Positions 33,419 to 42,489 of a stretch of DNA of 64,000 bases are shown in pieces. Source of the stretch: CALNYS01 sp964639935. Its GTDB lineage: Bacteria > Planctomycetota > Phycisphaerae > Phycisphaerales > UBA1924. The notes beneath the pieces were generated by a model, which worked only from the letters and a program-made list of their open reading frames with translations, had not been told where the DNA came from and did not search any database. Numbering within the stretch: the first letter of the stretch is position 1; every line of letters begins with the position of its first letter. Where the stretch lies: assembly GCA_964639935.1 (NCBI GenBank), contig CAZXGT010000003.1, forward strand, positions 5,604 through 69,603. The letters are read 5' to 3'. A program made the position numbers and the translations under genes.

Positions 33419-35380
33419 ATGCTCCGACGCTCTGTTCTCCCCGCCCTGCTCGCGCTGTTTCACCTGCTGCTCTCCGCGCCCGCGGCGGCGCAAGAGGATC
33501 CGCTCGCCGGGTTTTCGGACCCGCTCCGTGAGCTTCAGCGCCTTCTCCCGGCCGTTCCAGAGGATGAGCGGAGCGACCTTGTCATCGGACGGGCGCTCGC
33601 TCGCGCCGAAGCGCCCCCCGCGGGGGTGCAGGCGATGGAAAACGTCGCGTTCCTGATCCCGGGCGATCCCGAGTGGGAGGCCGCCGCCGCCTGGGCCGCC
33701 GCCGAGCCGCAGCAGACCGTTCTCGGGGCGCTCGAGAACGCGACGGATCGACGCGAAAACAACGTTTTCGCGCTTTCCCACGGAACCGCGGCGCCGGCCG
33801 ACCTCCGCGGGGCGGGGTTCTGGATCGAACTCGAGGACGGCAAACTCTACCGGGCCAGATTCCACTACTTCGATGCGATCGAAACGCTCTCGACGCTCGT
33901 CTGGATCGACGCCAACCGTCTCGCTGAAGCCGGGAAGCACAGCGACGCCGCGGAGCGGCTCATTGCCCTCGTGCGCCTCGGGCGTCAGATCGCGGACCGG
34001 CCGCTCGTCGCCGAGTCCGCCGCCGGCTACACGCTCATGATCACCGCTCTCGAGCAGCTGCGCGACCTCTCCTACCGCACGCCGGAAATGTTCGACGATC
34101 GCCTCGCCCGGCGCACCATCCGTCTTCTCGAAGATCGAACGCTCATGATGGAGCGGCTCCGCTTCCCGGAGGGAGGGCGGATCGTCGCTCAGCAGGCCGT
34201 GCTCGACGCCTTCGAGCGCCTCGGCGATGTCGACCCGGTCGCCTTCTCGACCGTCGTGGGCGGCCTGCAGGAAGCGGCGGAGAACTCCGCGATGCCCGGC
34301 GCCGACGCCGCCCTCGCCGAGTCTCACGCCGGCTATTACGAAACCCTCGACATGATCGACAGCATCTACGCCAACTGGCTCCTGCGCTGGCCCCTGAACC
34401 CGTACGACATCATCATGGAGCGACCCTCGACCTATCTCACCGTCGACCCGAGTCGCTTCGGCCTCATCATGATGGCGGCAGGACCAGCAGACATCCTCTT
34501 CGAACTTCGGCGCAGAACCCGGTCCGCCCTTGCCGGAACAAAGCTCGGCATCGGCGTCATGGCCTATCGGCAGAAGTACGGGTCCTGGCCGAGCCCGCTC
34601 GTCGCGATCCGGCCGGCGTATATCCGGGAGATCGACGTCGATCCGTACGACCCCAAGCAAGCCACGCTCATGCGATACTTCGTGCCCATCCGCGATCAGC
34701 GCTGGGGGCCCCGCGAGACGCCGAGTCCACACGAGATCCGCGTCCAGTACAGTCCGGACCTCCTCATTTCCAACCTGATCGACGTGCAGGCGGCGACGCG
34801 TTTTTCCGACGCCGACGCCGTGCAATCCGTGGCGACATTCGTCGCGGCGCTCACGAGTCTCAATATCGAGCCTCGCAATGTCGACGAGCGCATCGCCGAG
34901 ATGAGCGAGGACGAGATCAATCGTCTGATCCCCGCACACCTGGCCGGGCGAGTCGAGGGCCTCGACCCCGCGGAGCGTCGCCGGTTCGCGCTGCAGATGG
35001 CGCTCATCGCGCTCAACTCGCCAGACTGGAAGGACATCCGCGAGTGGTTCGGCGCCGAAGAAGATCGGCGCTCGCGCCGCCGCGCGCGTCGAGGATCCGA
35101 CCCCAGCGTCCTCCCGGCTGGCGCCGAGATGCGCCCCGTCCGCAATCTCGCCACCGCGCAGGCCCGCGCGGGCGCGCCGCTTGCCGCGAGGCTTCAGCGG
35201 CTCGCCAACGACCGCGACGCCATCACGTTCACGGTCGAGCTCGATGAGACGGACTTTGTCATCTACTCCGTCGGCGAGGACGCCGTCTTCGACTTCGCGC
35301 GCGAGGTCGGGATCGGCGGCGCCGACATCATCTACTGGCCCCCCGTGCTCACGCTCGTCCGCGAACACGTCTCGAACTGA
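33419..35380 (+). CDS. Large secreted protein of unknown function
   Basis: 653 residues from ATG 33419, with GGAGG 4 nt upstream. The signal peptide (LRRSVLPALLALFHLLLSAPAAAQ) is clear. The mature part is mostly helical and charged, with no membrane segment, no repeats and almost no Cys. A basic patch DRRSRRRARRGSD lies about 110 residues from the end. The segment GTKLGIGVMAYRQKYGSWPSPL followed by the final GPDD-free beta region recalls sequences seen in planctomycete proteins near pseudopilins, where a helix of this kind is followed by YRxxxGxWP. I do not recognise a family or active site. It is divergent from ald and transcribed alone before trxB. Confidence 0.72.
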   Translation: MLRRSVLPALLALFHLLLSAPAAAQEDPLAGFSDPLRELQRLLPAVPEDERSDLVIGRALARAEAPPAGVQAMENVAFLIPGDPEWEAAAAWAAAEPQQTVLGALENATDRRENNVFALSHGTAAPADLRGAGFWIELEDGKLYRARFHYFDAIETLSTLVWIDANRLAEAGKHSDAAERLIALVRLGRQIADRPLVAESAAGYTLMITALEQLRDLSYRTPEMFDDRLARRTIRLLEDRTLMMERLRFPEGGRIVAQQAVLDAFERLGDVDPVAFSTVVGGLQEAAENSAMPGADAALAESHAGYYETLDMIDSIYANWLLRWPLNPYDIIMERPSTYLTVDPSRFGLIMMAAGPADILFELRRRTRSALAGTKLGIGVMAYRQKYGSWPSPLVAIRPAYIREIDVDPYDPKQATLMRYFVPIRDQRWGPRETPSPHEIRVQYSPDLLISNLIDVQAATRFSDADAVQSVATFVAALTSLNIEPRNVDERIAEMSEDEINRLIPAHLAGRVEGLDPAERRRFALQMALIALNSPDWKDIREWFGAEEDRRSRRRARRGSDPSVLPAGAEMRPVRNLATAQARAGAPLAARLQRLANDRDAITFTVELDETDFVIYSVGEDAVFDFAREVGIGGADIIYWPPVLTLVREHVSN

Positions 35381-35443
35381 CGACGAATAAACGCGCCGCC
35401 GAGGCGGTTCGTCCATCCGACACCGACCCAAGGAATCGACGCA

Positions 35444-36427
35444 ATGCCCGAACCGCACAACCTCGTCATCATCGGCTCCGGCCCCGCCGGGTGGACCGCC
35501 GCCATCTACGCCGCCCGCGCCAATCTCGATCCGGTCGTCTATTCGGGCGTCCCCAAGCAGAACCCCGCCCCGGTCCTCCCGGGCGGCCAGCTCATGCTCA
35601 CCACCGAGGTCGAGAACTACCCCGGTTTCCCCGACGGCGTCACCGGCCCGGAGATGATGCAGATGTTCCAGAAGCAGGCCGAACGCTTCGGCACGACCGT
35701 GCATCAACTCGATGTCGAAAAGGTCGACTTCTCAGAGCGGCCCTTCACGCTGGAACTCTCAACGGGCGAGACCGTCAAGGCCAAAGCGGTCATCATCGCC
35801 ACCGGCGCCACCGCCAACTGGCTCGGCCTCGAGAACGAGCTGCGCCTCGCCCAGATCGGCGGCGGCGTCAGCGCCTGCGCCGTCTGCGACGGCGCCCTCC
35901 CGCACTTTCGCCAGAAGCACCTTGCCGTCGTCGGCGGCGGCGACACCGCGATGGAAGAGGCCACCTTCCTCACCAAGTTCGCGAGCACCGTCACCGTCAT
36001 TCACCGCCGCGACGAGCTCCGCGCGTCCAAGGTCATGCAGGAGCGATTCCTCGCCCAGCCCAACGCCGAGGTGCGGTGGAACTCAGTCGTCACCGACGTC
36101 CTGGGCGACGACATGATCACCGCCGTCAAGCTCAAGGACACCCAGACCGGCGAGGAATCCGAGATGGAGGTCGCCGGTCTCTTCCTCGCCATCGGCCACA
36201 CCCCCGCGACCGGCTTCCTCAAGAGCTCAGGCCTCGAGTTCGACGACGCCGGCTACATCCGCCTCGACTCCAGATCGAGCCGCACAAACATCGACGGCGT
36301 CTTCGCCGCCGGCGACGTCGCCGACCACGAGTACCGCCAGGCCGTCACCGCCGCCGGCATGGGCTGCCAGGCCGCCCTCGACGCCGAACGCTGGCTCGCC
36401 GAGCAACCCGAGATGCAGACCGCCTAA
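35444..36427 (+). CDS. trxB: Thioredoxin-disulfide reductase
   Basis: 327 residues. The FAD-binding start is LVIIGSGPAGWTAAIYAARA, the redox-active Cys pair is in SACAVCDGALP (usual C-A-T-C, here C-A-V-C), the NADPH site is VVGGGDTAMEEATFL, the basic pair HRRDELRAS selects NADPH, and the C-terminal FAD motif is GVFAAGDVADHEYRQAVTAAGMGCQAA. Length is typical. It reduces thioredoxin with NADPH in the cytoplasm. A redoxin gene lies 10 kb away but no thioredoxin gene is in the window. Confidence 0.96.
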   Translation: MPEPHNLVIIGSGPAGWTAAIYAARANLDPVVYSGVPKQNPAPVLPGGQLMLTTEVENYPGFPDGVTGPEMMQMFQKQAERFGTTVHQLDVEKVDFSERPFTLELSTGETVKAKAVIIATGATANWLGLENELRLAQIGGGVSACAVCDGALPHFRQKHLAVVGGGDTAMEEATFLTKFASTVTVIHRRDELRASKVMQERFLAQPNAEVRWNSVVTDVLGDDMITAVKLKDTQTGEESEMEVAGLFLAIGHTPATGFLKSSGLEFDDAGYIRLDSRSSRTNIDGVFAAGDVADHEYRQAVTAAGMGCQAALDAERWLAEQPEMQTA

Positions 36428-36484
36428 GCACGGTCGATCGTCTCTTGCCCACGCCAACCGCCGGGAGCGCTCCGAGCCCATCGT

Positions 36485-38179
36485 CTAGGTCGACTTCCTT
36501 CCCGCCAGCTCCTTCATCACCGCGTCGCGAACGTACTTCGCCGCCGTGATCTCTTCTACGACCACCTCGCGCGCGCCCGAGCTTCGCGCCAGGTTTCCCT
36601 TCCCAAGCGAGTTGAGCCGCGCGACGATGTACAGCGTCGGCGCCAGCCGGATCGCCACGTTGCACGCCCGCACCGCCGCGTCGTCGTCCGGGATCGTCAG
36701 CGCCAGCGCCGCCGCCTGATGGATCCCCGCCGACTCCAGCACCTCCGCGTTCGTCGCGTCGCCGTAGACGGCCGTTCGCCCCCGCCGCTCCTGCCGGACC
36801 ACCGTGTCCGGGTTCAGATCGATCAGCACGAAGGGCACGCCCTCGGCGTCAAGCTGCTCCGCCAGCGCCCGCCCAACCGGCCCAAACCCCGCGATAATCA
36901 CGTGATCCTCGGTCTGCGTGTGATCCTGAGCCTCGTCGATCCGCGCCTTGATCCACGGCGCCGCCGGCCATCTCGTCGCGCGCGGCGCGAGCGAACGGCC
37001 GATGCGCATCTGGACCGGCGTCAGCACGAGGCTGATGACGATGACGGTCACGCCAAGCGCGAAGGTTGTCGGCGTGATGACGTTGAGCCCCGCCGCCGCC
37101 GTCAGCACAACGAGACTGAACTCGCCGCCGTGCGCGAGCCCGATCCCGGACTGCACGGAGGTCGACGCCGATGATCCAAGCGCCCAAAGCGATCCCGAGA
37201 TCACGACCGCCTTGATCACAAAGACCAGCGCGCCCGCAAGCAGAACGACCCACCAGAACTCGAGCGCCAGGAGCGGATCGACCGCCATCCCCACGCTGGT
37301 GAAGAACACCGCCAAAAGAACATCCCGCAGCGGCGCCACCGCGCCCGCGATCTGATGACGAAACGGCGTATCGGCCAGCAGGAACCCCGCGATGAACGCC
37401 CCGAGCTCCGGGCTCAGCCCGAGCCCCTGCGTCGCCAGACCCGCGCCAACCGCCATCACGACGCCCACGATCGTCATGAGCTGCAAACCCTCGGGTCCCC
37501 GCGCCGCTTCATGGAGAAGTCGCCCGGCGAAGAGCTTCCCGAGCACGATCAGAACCGCCACCCCGCCGATCGAGATCGCCGACCCCGTCGCCATCTCGCT
37601 CAGGCTCGCTCCCTCTCGGGGCGAGAGCAACGGCAGAATCGCCAGCATCGCCAGCGCCGCCAGATCCTGAACGATCAGCACCACAAGCGACGCGCGTCCA
37701 TGCGGCCGCCGCAGCTCGCGCCGAAGCGTCAGCGACCGCAGCACCAGCGCCGTCGATGAGAGCGCCATCGCCATGCTCACCGCCAGCGCTGCGCCCCAGC
37801 TCAGGCCGAACGCCAATCCCACCGGCCACGCGACGAGAGAGCACATCGCGCAGGAGAGGGCGCCCGCCCCCGCCAGCCTGGCGCCGTCGCCCCAGTTGCC
37901 TGAACGGTCGACCCGGAGCTCGAGCCCGATCCCAAAGAGCAGAAGCATCGTCGCCACGTGCCCGATCTCAGTCAGGTTCTCCGAACTCGAAACGACGCCG
38001 ATCGCGCCCGGCCCCGCTGCGATCCCCGCGAGCAAAAAAGCGGGGGCCGCCGCCAGCCTGAACCGCTGCGCCACGAGCGCGACGACCGCCGCCACAGCAA
38101 GCGTCGCCAGCATCTCAAACCCGAGCGAAGGCCCCTCACCCGAAGGCGCGGCCGCGAGAAGATGCCAGGCGTTGACCAT
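36485..38179 (-). CDS. CPA2-family cation:proton antiporter with TrkA-N domain (KefB/YbaL-like)
   Basis: 564 residues. Residues of about 15-400 form 12 or 13 membrane segments of the Na/H exchanger fold (RFRLAAAPAFLLAGIAAGPGAIG; LLLFGIGLELRVD; LGLSPELGAFIAGFLLAD). The C-terminal soluble part is a TrkA-N/RCK nucleotide-binding domain with VIIAGFGPVGRALAEQL and VLIDLNPDTV. A TrkA-C domain is absent. This is the layout of KefB/KefC and YbaL, which exchange K+ or Na+ for H+ under NAD(H) or glutathione control. It converges with trxB and is divergent from the SDR gene. Confidence 0.92.
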   Translation of the reverse strand: MVNAWHLLAAAPSGEGPSLGFEMLATLAVAAVVALVAQRFRLAAAPAFLLAGIAAGPGAIGVVSSSENLTEIGHVATMLLLFGIGLELRVDRSGNWGDGARLAGAGALSCAMCSLVAWPVGLAFGLSWGAALAVSMAMALSSTALVLRSLTLRRELRRPHGRASLVVLIVQDLAALAMLAILPLLSPREGASLSEMATGSAISIGGVAVLIVLGKLFAGRLLHEAARGPEGLQLMTIVGVVMAVGAGLATQGLGLSPELGAFIAGFLLADTPFRHQIAGAVAPLRDVLLAVFFTSVGMAVDPLLALEFWWVVLLAGALVFVIKAVVISGSLWALGSSASTSVQSGIGLAHGGEFSLVVLTAAAGLNVITPTTFALGVTVIVISLVLTPVQMRIGRSLAPRATRWPAAPWIKARIDEAQDHTQTEDHVIIAGFGPVGRALAEQLDAEGVPFVLIDLNPDTVVRQERRGRTAVYGDATNAEVLESAGIHQAAALALTIPDDDAAVRACNVAIRLAPTLYIVARLNSLGKGNLARSSGAREVVVEEITAAKYVRDAVMKELAGRKST

Positions 38180-38239
38180 GAGTCGATTGTCCCCTTCGCG
38201 CGCCGCCCGTCAATCGGGCCTCTCGCTACACTCGCCGCC

Positions 38240-39208
38240 ATGAACGACGCCGCCACCAATCGAGCGCCCGTCGCCGTCACCGGCGCCACTGGATTCATCG
38301 GTCGATACCTCACGCAGGCTCTTGTCGAACGCGGACGACCCGTCCGCGCTCTCGCGCGAGACGCCAGGAAAGCCGGCCGCGTCCTCCCGCAGAGCGACCA
38401 AGTCGAGATCGTTGAGGGCGACATCTTCGACGCCGCGTCCCTCGATGAGCTCTGCGCCGGCGCCGGCGCCGTCGTTCACCTCATCGGGATCCGATGCGAG
38501 AAGCGTCCCGCCGTCACCTTCGAGCGACTCCACGTCGAGGCCACGAAGAACGCCATCAGCGCCGCCAAGCGTGCGGAGATCTCCCGCTACCTCCAGATGT
38601 CCGCCCTCGGCACCCGACCAGAGGCCCGCAGCGCCTACCACCAGACGAAGTTTGCCGCCGAGCAGGCCGTCCGCGCCTCCGGCCTCGACTGGACCATCAT
38701 CCGGCCCTCGCTCGTCATCGGCCCGGATGGGGAGTTCCTCCAGATGGCCCGCGGCTGGGCCACCGGTGACGAGCAGCCCTATCTCTTCATGCCCTACTTC
38801 GAGTCGCCCCGAGCGATGATGAAGGAGGCCCCGATCCCCGGCACGAGCGAAAAGCCCGTCGTCCAGCCCGTCATGGTCGAGGACGTCGCCGAGGCCTTCT
38901 GCCGGGCGATCGAGCGCGAAGACGCCATCGGGGAGGTCTACCCCATCGGCGGGCCGACGCGCTACGAGTGGCCCGAGATGCTCGAGGAGATCCGCAAGAC
39001 CATCCCCGGCAAGGCCCGCCCCGTCTGGGGCATCCCCGCGGAAGTGGGGGAGATCACGGCCCGCGTCGCCAGCATCGTGCGGATGGATCAGCTCCTTCCC
39101 TTCTGCCTCTCCGACGTGCAGATGGCCAGCGAGGACAACGCCTGCTCCAACGCACGCCTCGTCGCCGATCTGGACCTCGCGCCCCGCCCCGTCTCTTTCG
39201 CCGGCTAG
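38240..39208 (+). CDS. NAD(P)-dependent epimerase/SDR, NDUFA9-like
   Basis: 322 residues from ATG 38240. The Rossmann motif is VTGATGFIGRYL, followed by GDIFDAASL and VVHLIGI. The usual Y-x-x-x-K appears as SAYHQTKFAAEQAV, and IIRPSLVIGP follows. This is the atypical SDR group that includes NDUFA9-like accessory subunits and NmrA-type proteins, which often bind NADPH without a known reaction. It is followed by the symporter gene after 16 nt and is probably co-transcribed with it. Confidence 0.85.
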   Translation: MNDAATNRAPVAVTGATGFIGRYLTQALVERGRPVRALARDARKAGRVLPQSDQVEIVEGDIFDAASLDELCAGAGAVVHLIGIRCEKRPAVTFERLHVEATKNAISAAKRAEISRYLQMSALGTRPEARSAYHQTKFAAEQAVRASGLDWTIIRPSLVIGPDGEFLQMARGWATGDEQPYLFMPYFESPRAMMKEAPIPGTSEKPVVQPVMVEDVAEAFCRAIEREDAIGEVYPIGGPTRYEWPEMLEEIRKTIPGKARPVWGIPAEVGEITARVASIVRMDQLLPFCLSDVQMASEDNACSNARLVADLDLAPRPVSFAG

Positions 39209-39224
39209 GCGTTAGACTCCGCTC

Positions 39225-40541
39225 ATGCGGAAGTCGACCAACCTGCTCACGATTCTTGTGCTCGTCGCGCTCGTTCTCGGAGCGCTCATCGGGCAGTTCT
39301 TTCTCTACGAGCAGGGCGCGACGCCTGACGCCGTCGCGGAGAAGGTCGAGCCGTGGCGCATCGCCGGCGACCTCGTCTTCATCCGCCCCCTCAAGCTCAT
39401 GATCATCCCGCTCGTCTTCACGAGCGTCCTCACCGGGATCACCAGCGTCGGCGACCCTAAGAAGCTCGGTCTCATCGGCGGGGCCACCGTCCTCTTCTAC
39501 GTCACGACCATGATCCTCGCGGTCGCCACAGGCGTCTCACTCGCCGCGCTCTTTACGCCCGGCAGCGGCTTCCCACCGGATCAGCTCGTCGACGCCACTC
39601 AGCCGCCGCCGATCGACACCCCCGAAGGCGGGCTCGGCTCCGCCTGGGTCGGACTGCTCCGGCAGATGATCCCCGACAACTTTCTCGGCGCCGCCGTCGA
39701 CGCCGCCGCGCTCTCGGTCATTACCGCCACCATCCTCCTCGGCGTCGCGCTCGTCGCCAACGGTGAGAAGTCCCGACCCGTCATCGAGGTGGTCGAGAGC
39801 CTCCACGAGGCCCTCATGACCGTCATCCGCTGGGTCCTCTGGCTCATGCCCCTGGGCGTCGTCTTCCTCGTCGCCGCCGCCGTCGGGCAGGTCGGTTTCG
39901 GGACGCTCTTCGAGTCGTTGGGCAAATACATCCTCGTTGTGCTCGCGGGCCTCCTCATCCACTCGCTCGTCTCGCTCCCAGCCGTGCTCGCGCTCCTGAC
40001 GCGGATCAACCCGTACCGCTATCTCTGGAACATGCGCCCGGCCCTCATCACCGCGTTCTCAACCTCCTCGTCGATGGCCACCCTCCCGGTGACCATCGAG
40101 ACCGCCTCGGACAACGGCGGCTGCTCGCGCCGAGCCGCCGGCATCGTCCTCCCTCTCGGCGCCACCGTGAACATGGACGGCACCGCCCTCTATCAGGGCA
40201 TCGCCGTCATCTTCCTCTTCCAGGCCTACGGCATCGATCTCAGCTTCGCCGAGTACCTCGTGATCGTCCTCACCGCGACGCTCTCGGCCGTCGGCGCCGC
40301 CGGCATCCCGGGCGGCGGCATCCCGATCATGATGATCATCATCGCCGCCGTGAACACCTCGCTCGCCGGGGCCGGCAAGCCCACACTCCCCGAAAGCGCC
40401 ATCGCCCTCATCCTCCCGGTCGACCGCATTCTCGACATGTGCCGAACCGCTGTGAACGTCTGGGGCGACTCCATCGGAGCGCGCGTCATCTCGAGGCTCG
40501 CACCGGATATCGACCGCGAGAAGGAAGCCGCCTTCGGCTGA
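39225..40541 (+). CDS. Dicarboxylate/amino acid:cation symporter (DAACS family)
   Basis: 438 residues with eight membrane helices and two re-entrant loops. Family marks: PLKLMIIPLVFTSVLTGI, the serine-rich loop AFSTSSSMATLPVTIE, the substrate motif ATVNMDGTALYQG and AAGIPGGGIPIMM. The protein takes up C4-dicarboxylates or glutamate/aspartate with Na+ or H+. A loop of about 45 residues (SGFPPDQLVDATQPPP to SAWVGLLRQMIPDN) sits between the third and fourth helices, as in many homologues. Substrate cannot be assigned between gltP-, gltT- and dctA-type from motifs alone. Confidence 0.94.
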   Translation: MRKSTNLLTILVLVALVLGALIGQFFLYEQGATPDAVAEKVEPWRIAGDLVFIRPLKLMIIPLVFTSVLTGITSVGDPKKLGLIGGATVLFYVTTMILAVATGVSLAALFTPGSGFPPDQLVDATQPPPIDTPEGGLGSAWVGLLRQMIPDNFLGAAVDAAALSVITATILLGVALVANGEKSRPVIEVVESLHEALMTVIRWVLWLMPLGVVFLVAAAVGQVGFGTLFESLGKYILVVLAGLLIHSLVSLPAVLALLTRINPYRYLWNMRPALITAFSTSSSMATLPVTIETASDNGGCSRRAAGIVLPLGATVNMDGTALYQGIAVIFLFQAYGIDLSFAEYLVIVLTATLSAVGAAGIPGGGIPIMMIIIAAVNTSLAGAGKPTLPESAIALILPVDRILDMCRTAVNVWGDSIGARVISRLAPDIDREKEAAFG

Positions 40542-40571
40542 CGCCTCTTGGCAACGCAAACCGGCCCGCGC

Positions 40572-42374
40572 TCAATCCTTCCGAGCCGACGGCGCCAGCA
40601 TCACGTGCGCCTCCGCCAGCTGCGCCTCATCCACCGGGCTCGGCGCCTCTGTCATCAGATCCGCCCCCGTCTGCGTCTTTGGAAACGCGATCACGTCCCG
40701 GATGTTCTCCGTCCCGCACAGATGCATCACCAGACGGTCGAGACCCATGGCGATCCCCCCGTGCGGGGGCGCCCCGCGACGAAGCGCATCGAGCAGAAAG
40801 CCGAACTTCGCTTTCGCCTGCTCCTCCGTCAGACCGAGCAGTCCAAAGATCTTCCGCTGCACCTCCGTGTTGTGGATTCGGATCGATCCGCCGCCAACCT
40901 CCGATCCATTCAGCACCAGGTCGTACGCCAGCGATCGAACAGAGCCGGGGTCCGAGTCGAGCTGGCTCAGATCGTCCGGGTGCGGCGCCGTGAACGGGTG
41001 ATGCAGCGAGTCCCAGCGCTCCTCCTCGGCGTCCCACTCAACCGCCGGAAAATCAACGACCCACACGAAGTCCCACTTCTCGCCCCACGCCGGCATCGCG
41101 CCCGTATCGCGCGCCACCTTCAGCCGGAGCTCGCCCAGCGACTTGTTCACCAGATCGCGCGTGTCGGCGCCGAAGAGAATCACGTCACCGTCCTCGGCCC
41201 CCGTCGACTCGATCAGTCGCTCCTGCACCGAATCCAGAAACTTCGCCACGCCCGAAGCCAGCTTCCCGCCCTCGACCTTCGTAAACGGAAGGCCACCGAC
41301 CCCGAACTGGTTTTTCATCCACTCCGTGTAGCCGTCGATCACCTTCCGCGTCAGCCGCTCGGCGCCACCCGGGACGCGGATCGCCTTCACCACGCCGCCG
41401 GACTCGATCGCTCCGTCGAACACACGGAAGCCGCAACCCTTCACCGCGTCAGACACATCAACGAGCTCGAGCCCGAAGCGCGTGTCCGGCCGGTCGATCC
41501 CGTACCGCTCCATCGCCTCCGCGTAGCTCATCCGCGGGATCTCCCCGATCTCCACGTCGAGAACATCCTTCCACAGTTTCCGGAACAGGTCGCTCATCAG
41601 CCCGATCACGTCCTCCTGTGTCACGAAGGACATCTCCAGATCGATCTGCGTGAACTCCGCCTGCCGATCCGCCCGCGGGTTCTCATCCCGGAAGCACCGC
41701 GCGATCTGGAAATACCTCTCGGCCCCCGCCACCATCAGGATCTGCTTGAACAGCTGCGGGCTCTGCGGGAGCGCGTAGAACTCCCCCGGCTGAAGCCGCG
41801 ACGGCACAAGAAAGTCCCGCGCTCCCTCCGGTGTGCTCCGGCAGAGAATCGGCGTCTCGATCTCCAGGAACCCACGATCCGAGAGATACCGGCGCACGGA
41901 CTGCGTCACCTCGTGCCGCGTCCGCAGGATCCTCTGCATCGCCGGGCGCCGAAGATCGAGATACCGCGAACGGAGCCGAACCTCCTCGTTCGGCAGCGTC
42001 TCCCGGTCCGTTGGCTGGAAGGGAAGGTCCTCCGCCTTCGACAGGATCGCCACCGTCTCGACGCGCACCTCGATCTCTCCGGTCGACAGCTTTGGGTTCT
42101 TGCCCCCGTCGCGCTCCTGGACCGTGCCGACCACGCGAACCACGTCCTCAGAACGCAACCGATCCGCCGCCTCGAGCGTCGCCTGATCGTCGATGTCCTC
42201 ACCGTCGAAGACGAGCTGCGTCAGCCCCTCCCGGTCGCGAAGATCGATGAAGACCAGCGACTTGCCCTGCGTCCGTCGTCGATCGACCCATCCCGAAAGG
42301 GTCACGCGATTCCCGGCATGCTCGATCCGAAGCTCGCCGCAGTGATGGGTCCGGTAGCCGCTGGTCTGACTCAT
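40572..42374 (-). CDS. aspS: Aspartyl-tRNA synthetase
   Basis: 600 residues from ATG 42374, the length of bacterial AspRS. An N-terminal OB-fold binds the anticodon (TLSGWVDRRRTQGKSLVFIDLRD), the class II core follows with motif 1 (FLEIETPILCRSTPEGARDF), motif 2 (RYFQIARCFRDENPRADRQ) and motif 3 (GGIAMGLDRLVMHL), and the GAD domain typical of bacterial enzymes is inserted. FTQIDLEMSF is the flipping-loop segment. It faces lpxB head to head with a 115-nt gap that must hold both promoters. Confidence 0.97.
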   Translation of the reverse strand: MSQTSGYRTHHCGELRIEHAGNRVTLSGWVDRRRTQGKSLVFIDLRDREGLTQLVFDGEDIDDQATLEAADRLRSEDVVRVVGTVQERDGGKNPKLSTGEIEVRVETVAILSKAEDLPFQPTDRETLPNEEVRLRSRYLDLRRPAMQRILRTRHEVTQSVRRYLSDRGFLEIETPILCRSTPEGARDFLVPSRLQPGEFYALPQSPQLFKQILMVAGAERYFQIARCFRDENPRADRQAEFTQIDLEMSFVTQEDVIGLMSDLFRKLWKDVLDVEIGEIPRMSYAEAMERYGIDRPDTRFGLELVDVSDAVKGCGFRVFDGAIESGGVVKAIRVPGGAERLTRKVIDGYTEWMKNQFGVGGLPFTKVEGGKLASGVAKFLDSVQERLIESTGAEDGDVILFGADTRDLVNKSLGELRLKVARDTGAMPAWGEKWDFVWVVDFPAVEWDAEEERWDSLHHPFTAPHPDDLSQLDSDPGSVRSLAYDLVLNGSEVGGGSIRIHNTEVQRKIFGLLGLTEEQAKAKFGFLLDALRRGAPPHGGIAMGLDRLVMHLCGTENIRDVIAFPKTQTGADLMTEAPSPVDEAQLAEAHVMLAPSARKD

Positions 42375-42489
42375 GATCGCGCATCCTTGGATCGCAGTGG
42401 GGGGAAGAAGGGGGCGGAGTATACGGGAGAGTCGCCGGCTCCTGAAAAGCCGAGTTGACACGCCAAGCCGCATCGGCTTCAGTCCGCTC

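Noticed and set aside
33260..35707. Open frame of 815 codons on the minus strand opposite the secreted protein and the trxB start
   Set aside because: No signal peptide or domain, composition of an antisense frame, and it would overlap the ald start region and trxB. The plus-strand frame has a signal peptide and a good ribosome-binding site.
40548..42458. Open frame of 636 codons on the plus strand opposite aspS
   Set aside because: Low-complexity Arg/His/Pro composition; aspS on the other strand has all class II motifs.
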